A stretch of 64,000 bases of DNA from positions 14,325 to 78,324 of the forward strand of contig CAZWPX010000019.1 of the NCBI GenBank assembly GCA_964636125.1. The letters run 5' to 3'. Below are positions 49,701 through 56,463 of this stretch, in pieces (within the stretch, counting starts at the first letter, position 1; every line of letters begins with the position of its first letter). A model generated the notes under the pieces. That model was not told the DNA's origin and did no database searches. It saw nothing but the letters and a program-made list of their open reading frames with translations. This DNA comes from CAJINA01 sp964636125. Its GTDB lineage: Bacteria > Desulfobacterota > Desulfobacteria > Desulfobacterales > CAJINA01. The position numbers and the translations under genes are program-made.

Positions 49701-50400
49701 CTATCCCGCCTTGAAAAGCGGTAAGCATGCCAAGCTGACGGTGAGCGACACAGGTCCGGGCATAGATCCTGAAATCATCGATCGGATCTTTGATCCCTAT
49801 TTTACCACTAAGGAGGTCGGCAAAGGGTCCGGTATGGGATTGACCGTGGCGCACGGCATCGTAAAAAACCACAACGGGGTAATTTCCGTTGAAAGCGAAC
49901 CGGGGAAAGGGACAGTTTTCGAGGTATTATTTCCTCTAACTGAGGCTGAAGCAGAGCAGGTAACCGGGGAGCCGGAGGAAGTGCCCACAGGCAATGGGAA
50001 CATACTTTTTGTTGATGATGAAGCCTCACTGGTGAAAATGGTAAAGCGGAGTCTTGAGTTGCAGGGACATCGGGTTGAAACAAAAAGCGATCCTGCTGAG
50101 GCTTTAGAGCTGTTTCGCTCCAAACCTGACTGGTTTGATCTGATCATCACGGACATGACCATGCCGAACATGACCGGCGATCGATTTGCTATTGAGATTT
50201 TGAGCATTCGTCCTGATATTCCGATTATCCTTTGCAGTGGTTTCAGCGAAAAGATTGATGCTGAGAAAGCAAAGGCACTGGGTATCCGCAAATACATTGA
50301 AAAACCGCTGGACATGTTCGATTTTGTGGCTTCCATTCGTAAAGTACTTGATGCTGGTCGAAGTGAAACGGAGATCCCGCTGGAAGCGGGGATGAGCTAA
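46783..50400 (+). CDS. Hybrid kinase with tandem SBP_bac_3 sensor domains (EvgS/BvgS-like input)
   Basis: A 1205-residue membrane kinase. A signal peptide precedes two periplasmic solute-binding (SBP_bac_3) domains (about 45-275 and 285-515), one membrane helix (about 518-540), two PAS domains, HisKA (GGIAHDFNNIQ, His833), HATPase (DTGPGIDP, FDPYFTTK, GSGMGLTV) and a receiver (VDDE; LIITDMTMP; CSGF; EKPL). The Venus-flytrap pair is the sensor layout of BvgS and EvgS. The last 15 or so residues (GRSETEIPLEAGMS) come from a dispersed repeat whose untranslated copy lies at 46731-46775. Confidence 0.9.
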   Translation: MRNIKNIFLFLFILIPGLGLGLALETADATDRTTRSNAGAEATFRKPLVIAFDKGYAPLTLLDIDGNPTGIFVDFWRLWSQKTGKGITFITGNWNSTLINLKNSKADIHSGLFYSDSRAKWIRFSQPFYGVGSHLFCKAGSNRIDLRGDLAGIKIGATSGSFQEEYLHKKYPGAEVVPFPNRERMIRAVLEMEIDCLLAEGPSTAANLNRLGLTGQFKTSRLLFQKTFHAGVLKENAALLLLIDKGFDTISDMELAAIEKRWLPDSNQQYYRTPTGKIRLTDKEKAWLARHPSIRVGFPSNFPPLFFKEAAVIKGINPDHLSLISTYSGLNFDPIIIPAKKLDDYLQSARIDMSVAFDIPERKNYALNTLAGMHMNMVVIGRNDMQVISGLAALNGEKIAVVRGIRIYNRVLKDYPDIKIYQTDTYAEALAAVVSEKADAILGGMVMFGHLLHRYPTLKILGPAGIPAEPYMYTVRKDYPELVSIMNKAITKIPREETDAIVQKWFKVQIDLKKNWATILTWVGGVGLASVVVIGIFLFSNRKLSREIIERRKVEAALKESEEKYRLIIDNQKDMVVKFDPDGRLQFVSPSYCATFGKTQEQLLGKKFMPLIHVDDREIVAEALARAFKPPYFAQVEERALTQAGWRWQEWQNVAILNKDNKVEAIVASGRNVDERKKAEAALVKSEQQFQELFTSINDLIYTLDLKGQFISVNPAILEAFGYEYAELIGRKVSDFMAPELAATFESDYLETLQLQGYHEGIAIYFTKNGEKIFIENKSAFVWPADGDPFISGIGRDVTEKILSERSVAKLQQQVAQSQKLESIGTLTGGIAHDFNNIQAIIAGNTELALKDVPEWNPAYACLEEIKTASLRATKIVKQLLNFSRKTDSKLQPIEIALIVKSALKFLRSTIPTTIDIQHEIQAANETMLADPAQINQIMMNLCINASHAMEQTGGKITIKLEKVMVDDTATKDYPALKSGKHAKLTVSDTGPGIDPEIIDRIFDPYFTTKEVGKGSGMGLTVAHGIVKNHNGVISVESEPGKGTVFEVLFPLTEAEAEQVTGEPEEVPTGNGNILFVDDEASLVKMVKRSLELQGHRVETKSDPAEALELFRSKPDWFDLIITDMTMPNMTGDRFAIEILSIRPDIPIILCSGFSEKIDAEKAKALGIRKYIEKPLDMFDFVASIRKVLDAGRSETEIPLEAGMS

Positions 50401-50560
50401 AATCCTCCGTTCAACAATGATTATCCAAACATTGGGTATCTCAGAGCCCCTTTTGTAAAGGATATCGGGATAAAGCATAATTTGATTACTGGTCTTAAAA
50501 AGTCCATGATGACGCAAGTATGTGCTACTCGAACAGATAGACAAAACACAGGTGAAAATC

Positions 50561-53500
50561 ATGCCCAAAAAGCCTACCTATGAAGAATTGGAAAAAAGAG
50601 TCCAAGAATTAGAGCATGGAGAATCTGCGCGCAAACGCGGCGAAGAACAACCCATTCATTCTCACGATTTGATGGATTACATTATTTCTCATGCCCGAAG
50701 CGCAATTGCGGTCCACGACAGGGATTTGAAATATATATATGTAAGCGAACGATATCTTAAGGAATACAGGGTTAAAGAGCATAATATAATTGGGAAACAC
50801 CACTATGAAGTTTTTCCAGACCTCCCTCAAAAATGGAGAGACGTGCACCAAAGGTCATTAGCTGGCGAGGTGTTAAGTGCTGAGGAAGACCCTTACTATA
50901 GAGAAGACGGTTCGGTAGATTGGACGCGCTGGGAATGCCGTCCATGGTATGAATCCGGCGGATCAATCGGTGGTATTATTATATACACTGAGGTTATCAA
51001 CGAACGTAAGGAGATGGAGGAATCGCTGCGAAAGAGTGAGAAACAACTTTCCACCCACCTTCTAAATACACCGGTTGGCGTACTTTCTTGGGATCTGGAT
51101 TTCAAGGCTGCTGAGTGGAACCCGGCAGCCGAAACTATATTTGGTTATACTAAAGCGGAAGCCATCGACAAACATGTTTCCGAACTTATTCTTCCTGAAG
51201 ATATGAAAGAATTGGTTGATGGCGTTTTCCAGGATCTACTAACCGAGAAAGGTGGTACTCGCAGCACAAACGAGAACATCACCAAAGATGGCAGGCGGAT
51301 CATATGCGATTGGTACAACACTGTTCTAAAAGATACTGATGGCAAGGTTACAGGCGTGGCATCATTGGTACATGATATCACCGATCGGAAGCAGGCGGAG
51401 GAGGCGCTGAGGGAAAGTGAGAATAAGGCAGAGCAATACCTTGATATTGCTGGGGTTGCATTGATTGCTCTCGACAATGAAGGCAACATAACTCTAATCA
51501 ACAAACGAGGCTTAGAAATCCTTGGTTATCGAGGGGAAGAGCTTTTCGGAAAGAACTGGTTTAAGACCTGTTTGCCAGAAAGAATTGCGGATCAAGTCTT
51601 AGATGTTTACCATAAATTGATCAGAGGTGACGTTGATCCTGTTGAGTATTATGAAAACCCGGTTCTCACAAAAGATGGGAAAGAGCGCATTATCGCCTGG
51701 CACAACTCTGTCCTTATAAATCCAGATGGTGAAATTATCGGAATTTTGAGTTCAGGAGAAGATATCACCGAACGACTGTTGGCAGAAAAGGAGCTGCGGG
51801 CGAGTCGAGACTATCTTGAAAAATTAACCAATTCTATATGGGATGCAGTTTTTTCAGTAAAAATGCCGGAGAGGGTGGTTGAGTGGGCCAATGAGTCCTT
51901 TAGACTCATCGGCTACGAACCCAGTGAGTGTGTTGGCCAAGATACGTCCTTTTTATACCCTGACAGGGATGGTTTTTTGGACTTTGGTAATAAACTAAAA
52001 AATGCCATGGCAGCCGGAAAGGACGTATTACACACCGAGCACTTATTAATGAAAAAAAACGGCAAGACTTTTCCATCGGAAGTTTCTTGTACTTTTCATA
52101 AGGAAAATAATGAGGTTATTCGTGTCACCAGCATTATTAAAGACATCACTGAGCGCAAGCGGGCCGAAAAATTATTAAAAGAATCACAGGAGACTCTTCT
52201 CACAGTTCTGGACAGCATTGATGCTACAATTTATGTTGCTGATATGGGAACCTACGAAATTCTATTCATGAATAAATATATGCAGGACAGTTTCGGGGCG
52301 AATTTTACGGGGAAAATTTGCTGGGAGGTTTTTCGTCATGAATCCGGCCCCTGCAGCTATTGTACCAATGACAGATTGCTGGATGAAGAGGGTAACCCGG
52401 CAGGTGTGCAGGTGTGGAATGATCAAAGCCCGGTTACTGGAAAATGGTACATAAATTATGACCGGGCCATCAAGTGGGTGGATGGTCGTTATGTTCGATT
52501 ACAGGTTGCGACCGATATTACCGAATTAAGGAAAATGGAAGAACAGCTCCGCCAGGCTCAAAAAATGGAGGCTATCGGTACCCTGGCCGGAGGGGTTGCC
52601 CATGATTTTAACAATATCCTGACTACGATCATCGGCAATGCCAGCCTTGCGTTAATGGAAGTCGGCAAGGATGGCCCCTTGCAAGAGGAGATCAAGGAGA
52701 TTAAAAAGGCAGGGGAGCGGGCTGCCGCTTTGACCCGCCAGCTTTTAGCTTTCAGCCGTAAACAGATTGCCCAACCTGAGGTCGTGGATCTCAACGACTT
52801 ATTATCAGGCGTGGAAAAGATGCTCGGTCGCCTGCTTAGTGAGGATGTTGCGCTTTTAAAGATTTTTGAGCCTGCATTATGGCATGTGGAGATAGACCCC
52901 GGACAGATGGAGCAGGTGATCATGAACCTGACGGTCAATGCCAGGGACGCCATGCCCAGGGGAGGCAAGCTCACTTTTAAAACAGCCAACACGAATCTGG
53001 ACGAGAACTATTTTCGGGAGCACGGCATACAAGATCAGCCCGGCTCGTATGTGGTGATATCGGTAAGCGATACCGGTAGCGGGATGGACAAAGAAACGCA
53101 AAAACATATATTTGAGCCTTTCTACACCACCAAGGAACGGGGCAAGGGCACGGGACTGGGGTTATCGACTGTCTACGGTATTATCAAGCAAAACAATGGT
53201 TTTATCTTGGTATACAGCGAGTATGGGCAGGGAACGACATTCAAGATCTACCTGCCTAAAGTTATGGGGGCTGCGGTGTTAGATGAAAAAGAAATAACGA
53301 CTACAGCCGGCCACAGCGGTTTTGAAACCGTTTTGATTGTAGAAGACGATGATTCACTCCGAAAGCTTGCGCAAAAGACTCTCCAGCGGCACGGTTATAG
53401 AATCCTTGTGTCTGAAAATGGTGAAGATGCCTTGAGGGTCAGCGGGGAACATGAGGGGCCAATCCAGTTGATGATAACCGATGTGGTGATGCCCAGGATG

Positions 53501-53719
53501 AGCGGTAAGGAAACAGCAGAACGGTTGCAACCGCACTATCCACAGATGAAGGTAATTTATATGTCGGGTTACACGGACGACTCCATTGTTCAGCATGGCG
53601 TTTTGGCACCGGGACTGAATTTTCTCGAAAAGCCTTTCACACCGGAAGGTCTGGTGCTAAAAGTGCGTGAAGTGATTGATAGTGATGCCCAGACCATTCG
53701 CGAGGTTCTTGATAAATAG
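50561..53719 (+). CDS. Hybrid histidine kinase (5 PAS-HisKA-HATPase-REC)
   Basis: A 1052-residue soluble kinase that starts KKPTYEELEKRVQELE. Five PAS domains can be counted between about 30 and 660; the fifth has a CSYC pair (GPCSYCTNDRLL) as in PAS domains that may bind metal. HisKA (GGVAHDFNNIL, His681), HATPase (DTGSGMDK, FEPFYTTK, GTGLGLSTV) and receiver (VEDDD; MITDVVMP; MSGY; EKPF) complete it. ATG 50561 has AGGTGA six bases upstream; the frame to 50522 has no ribosome site. The catalytic half is a close relative of the kinase at 38736. Confidence 0.9.
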   Translation: MPKKPTYEELEKRVQELEHGESARKRGEEQPIHSHDLMDYIISHARSAIAVHDRDLKYIYVSERYLKEYRVKEHNIIGKHHYEVFPDLPQKWRDVHQRSLAGEVLSAEEDPYYREDGSVDWTRWECRPWYESGGSIGGIIIYTEVINERKEMEESLRKSEKQLSTHLLNTPVGVLSWDLDFKAAEWNPAAETIFGYTKAEAIDKHVSELILPEDMKELVDGVFQDLLTEKGGTRSTNENITKDGRRIICDWYNTVLKDTDGKVTGVASLVHDITDRKQAEEALRESENKAEQYLDIAGVALIALDNEGNITLINKRGLEILGYRGEELFGKNWFKTCLPERIADQVLDVYHKLIRGDVDPVEYYENPVLTKDGKERIIAWHNSVLINPDGEIIGILSSGEDITERLLAEKELRASRDYLEKLTNSIWDAVFSVKMPERVVEWANESFRLIGYEPSECVGQDTSFLYPDRDGFLDFGNKLKNAMAAGKDVLHTEHLLMKKNGKTFPSEVSCTFHKENNEVIRVTSIIKDITERKRAEKLLKESQETLLTVLDSIDATIYVADMGTYEILFMNKYMQDSFGANFTGKICWEVFRHESGPCSYCTNDRLLDEEGNPAGVQVWNDQSPVTGKWYINYDRAIKWVDGRYVRLQVATDITELRKMEEQLRQAQKMEAIGTLAGGVAHDFNNILTTIIGNASLALMEVGKDGPLQEEIKEIKKAGERAAALTRQLLAFSRKQIAQPEVVDLNDLLSGVEKMLGRLLSEDVALLKIFEPALWHVEIDPGQMEQVIMNLTVNARDAMPRGGKLTFKTANTNLDENYFREHGIQDQPGSYVVISVSDTGSGMDKETQKHIFEPFYTTKERGKGTGLGLSTVYGIIKQNNGFILVYSEYGQGTTFKIYLPKVMGAAVLDEKEITTTAGHSGFETVLIVEDDDSLRKLAQKTLQRHGYRILVSENGEDALRVSGEHEGPIQLMITDVVMPRMSGKETAERLQPHYPQMKVIYMSGYTDDSIVQHGVLAPGLNFLEKPFTPEGLVLKVREVIDSDAQTIREVLDK

Positions 53720-53797
53720 TGTTAAGTATGTTTTACTATTTCTATAAGTTATATGTCATTTGAGAGGTCATTGAAGACATCGAAAGGTCTGGATTAG

Positions 53798-54481
53798 ATG
53801 GATGCGACGGTATCACTGAATGGGGAGAAACGTGCGGCCCTGCTTGAAATGCTCCGTAACCTCAGTACGATCTTCTGGGGGCCGGATCTTGAGAAGTGCC
53901 GTGAGATGCTTTCGAAAAACTATTTCAAGCCGACTGAAGTCCTGAAACCTGTTCCGGGTTTCGTTCCGACCGGCACGCTTGCGAAGTTCAGGGACCAGAT
54001 CCATGCTTGCGGGGATGAAAAGGCTCTTTTTACCCACCTGGAGGAAGCCTATATCCCTCTTTTCGTCAATGCCCGGGGGGGGGTTGCGGCACCCTTATAC
54101 CAATCGTGCTATCCGGATGCGACTGAACTGCAGACCGCGACCGCCCTTATGGGTGAGCCCGCGGTCAGGATGAAACAGCGCTTTGCCTCTAAAGGCCTGG
54201 CCCTGGACCGCGATCTGAATGAGCCCCCGGATCATCTGGCCATTGAAATTGAGTACCTTTACTTTTTACTTCAAAAAGGGTGGGCAGAAGGCAGCGCACC
54301 CCTCCTGTCTGAGGCCACCGCCTTTGCACAGACTGAGCTGCTCGCCTGGATCCCCCGTTTCGAAGAGCGCCTGGGGGCAACAGCCGCGGATTCTTTTTAT
54401 TCGTTGGCCGCGGCGATCCTGGTTGCAACCTTGCGCCTGGTGGCGGAAATTCAGCTGCATCATTCTGCAACGTTAGGGTGA
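53798..54481 (+). CDS. TorD/DmsD-family molybdoenzyme chaperone
   Basis: A 227-residue all-helical protein with the family pattern: an N-terminal helix, FTHLEEAYIPLFVN, then YQSCYPD, and EPPDHLAIEIEYLYFLL, which is the EPxDHxxxE signature. Members bind the Tat signal and immature form of Mo-bisPGD enzymes. The convergent molybdenum oxidoreductase gene at 56450, with its Tat signal peptide, is the obvious client. AAAGGT precedes the ATG. Confidence 0.92.
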   Translation: MDATVSLNGEKRAALLEMLRNLSTIFWGPDLEKCREMLSKNYFKPTEVLKPVPGFVPTGTLAKFRDQIHACGDEKALFTHLEEAYIPLFVNARGGVAAPLYQSCYPDATELQTATALMGEPAVRMKQRFASKGLALDRDLNEPPDHLAIEIEYLYFLLQKGWAEGSAPLLSEATAFAQTELLAWIPRFEERLGATAADSFYSLAAAILVATLRLVAEIQLHHSATLG

Positions 54482-54576
54482 AGCGTCTCACTCCATGCCG
54501 AGGCCGTGCTTTATTGTGGGAGATTCTTCGTCGCTTTGCTCCTCAGAATGACAAGCAGGCGGAGAGATTCTTCAGC

Positions 54577-54625
54577 CCAAAAAAGACCCGCCCGATGAAA
54601 TCGAGAATATTTCAGCGGGCGGGGT
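54577..54625 (-). terminator. Terminator of the minus-strand sulfur operon
   Basis: A long stem (GACCCGCCCGATGAAAT pairing with ATTTCAGCGGGCGGGG) with a loop near 54602-54608 is followed on the minus strand by TTTTTT. It lies 25 bases beyond the rhodanese gene and separates it from the convergent torD-like gene. The adjacent 54515-54570 matches a widespread GGAGATTCTTCGTCGC-type dispersed repeat. Confidence 0.75.
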
Positions 54626-54649
54626 GTCAAGTGTGAACGGACCTATGCG

Positions 54650-55780
54650 TTACTCAACTTTTTTTATTGTATAAGAACCATCTTTTTTAAAGATAATTTC
54701 ACCCTCCAGGTAATAGACCTGTTTCAAAGAAGGCCTCAGGTCCTGCAGCATGTAGTAGGCCTCGCCACTGCGGGCACCCGTTGAGCAGACAAATACAACT
54801 GGCTTGTCAGCCGGCAGGGACGCCACCTTTTTCTCCAGGTCATCCGTGGGGATATTCACCGCGGTTTTAAAAGACCCTTTCTTATACTCATCCTTGTCGC
54901 GCACATCGATCAGCATAATGCTGTCCGGGTTTTCTGCGACAATCTTCTTAAAAGTCGCAATCTCAATGGTCCCCTCTTCGGAACCGGCCTTGACAGCAAC
55001 AGCCGCCGGCTTTTTAACATCTCCGGCAGCTTTTTTCCACGCAGGGTATCCCGCTGCGAACACAGCTACATCTTTATAACCAAGTTTTACCGCCTTCCAG
55101 GCGGATAGGTAACTGAGCTTTCAGGTGTAGCCCTGGCAGTAGAAAATCAACGGCGTGCTTTTGTCGGTGGGCAGGTTGTCCTTGAGCTGGTCAAACTTAC
55201 GGTCGGGGATGCTGATGGCGCCCGTGATGTGTCCCTTGTCATACTTGGGACGCTTGGGGCGTGAATCCACGAGGACCATATTGGCTTTGCTGTCAATTTT
55301 CTTTATGACGTAGCTGGCTTCAACGGCGTAGTAGTTGCCGGCCGTTTTCTTCCACACCGGGAATCCGTCAGAGAAAACCTTGACATTTTTATAACCGAGT
55401 TTTTCCGCCTTCCAGGCGGATTTGTGGCTCAGCTTTCAAGTGGGGCCCTGGCAGTAGAAAATAAGCAGGGTATCCTTGTCCGCGGGCAGCTTGTCAACCA
55501 TCTTGGCAAACTGGCTGTCTGGAATGCTCACGGCTGTGGGAATATAGCCCTTGTCGAACTTGGGCCGTTTGGGACGTGAGTCTATAATCAGGACGTTGTC
55601 CTTTTTCGGCATCTTTACGTACTTCTGGACAAACTTTACATCCACGATTGAATGGAACTGCCATTTTTCAGTGGTCTCTTTTTGGGCCTGGTCGGTTGTC
55701 TGCTGTGTTGTCACGCAACCGGCCACAAGCAGCATGGCCAGTATCAGCATAACCGGCAAAACCCATCTTTTTCGATTCAT
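54650..55780 (-). CDS. Triple-rhodanese lipoprotein, probable double selenoprotein (two in-frame TGA = Sec)
   Basis: Read with both TGA codons as selenocysteine, this is one frame of 376 residues. It has a lipoprotein signal (LLVAGC) and three rhodanese domains (about 45-140, 145-245, 265-375). Domains 1 and 2 each hold YCQGxT-TGA-KLS followed by SAWKA and KLGYK; relatives have Cys at the TGA (CPLS). Sec would be residues 115 (codon 55438-55436) and 220 (55123-55121). The third domain has a standard CSTGAR loop. The same hairpin lies 15 bases after each TGA. The protein would sit in the periplasm on a membrane, handling sulfane sulfur for the adjacent Mo enzyme and cytochromes. A doubly mutated pseudogene is the alternative. 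Confidence 0.85.
55090..55104 (-). promoter_or_regulatory. SECIS-like hairpin for the second TGA
   Basis: On the minus strand CCGCC-TGGAA-GGCGG follows TGA 55123-55121 at the same distance as in the first domain, with the same loop. Surrounding codons differ between the two domains, so conservation of the hairpin is notable. Confidence 0.7.
55404..55420 (-). promoter_or_regulatory. SECIS-like hairpin for the first TGA
   Basis: On the minus strand TCCGCC-TGGAA-GGCGGA begins 15 bases after TGA 55438-55436. The small loop has G in its second position and lies 21 bases from the TGA, in line with the known bacterial SECIS pattern. It also encodes SAWKA. Confidence 0.7.
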
Positions 55781-55821
55781 TGCGTTACCTCCATTTAAGG
55801 GTTAATAAAGTGAAACCATAT

Positions 55822-56463
55822 TTACTTTGCATCTGTATTCCAGAATGTCGCCGGCATGTGGATGCCGCCTGGCAGGGTCGGGGCCACACCCCAATCCAGA
55901 AGGCGGGTTTCCTTGTTGTAATAAATGTTGGGCCGGGTATTGACATGCGGTGCGGTTACCCGAACCAGATCTCCTTTTGCCACCAGCTTGCTGACCGCGC
56001 TTTCAGGATCGTTGAGATCCCCAAAGACCCGTGCCCGGGTGGGACAGGTGATAACGCAGGCCGGTTCCTCACCTCTATTCAGGCGGTGCTGGCAGAAGTC
56101 GCATTTGTCGGCCACACGTGACGTGGGGTTCCGGTAACGGGCACCGTAGGGGCAGGCGGTAACGCAGTTGCCGCAGCCGATGCATTTGACCGGGTCGATG
56201 GCTACCAGACCGTCTTTTTGTTTGAAGGTGGCACCCACGGGGCAGGCCTCCACGCAGGAAGGGCCGTCGCACTGCATGCACTGGCCGGGTTGAAACTCGG
56301 ACTTGTCATCGCTGTCCATACTCCACAGGGGCCGGATCCAGTTACGCCAGAAACCGTCCGGGACACTGTTTTCGACTTTGCAGGCAATCAGGCAGGCTTT
56401 GCAGTCGATGCATTTTGAGGCATCGATGGCAATTGCGTATTTTTTTGGCTTATGATGTTTCAT
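55822..56463 (-). CDS. 4Fe-4S electron-transfer subunit (DmsB/PhsB-like)
   Basis: A 213-residue protein without a signal peptide. It contains four Cys clusters in the DmsB order: CIDCKACLIAC, CMQCDGPSCVEAC, CIGCGNCVTAC and CDFCQHR...CVITC, sixteen Cys in all, for four 4Fe-4S centres. It should pass electrons to or from the Mo subunit encoded upstream, whose end it overlaps by 14 bases, and be co-exported with that subunit's Tat signal. ATG 56463 with GAGGGA upstream is preferred to TTG 56478. Confidence 0.92.
   Translation of the reverse strand: MKHHKPKKYAIAIDASKCIDCKACLIACKVENSVPDGFWRNWIRPLWSMDSDDKSEFQPGQCMQCDGPSCVEACPVGATFKQKDGLVAIDPVKCIGCGNCVTACPYGARYRNPTSRVADKCDFCQHRLNRGEEPACVITCPTRARVFGDLNDPESAVSKLVAKGDLVRVTAPHVNTRPNIYYNKETRLLDWGVAPTLPGGIHMPATFWNTDAK

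Noticed and set aside
54515..54570. Possible small RNA between the chaperone and rhodanese genes
   Set aside because: The GGAGATTCTTCGTCGC stretch looks like a widely dispersed intergenic repeat, and the hairpin beyond it is explained as a terminator.
54650..55780. Three separate small rhodanese genes or a frameshifted pseudogene
   Set aside because: The three pieces are in one frame, the second and third lack starts and ribosome sites, and both breaks are TGA at the same motif position with matching hairpins.
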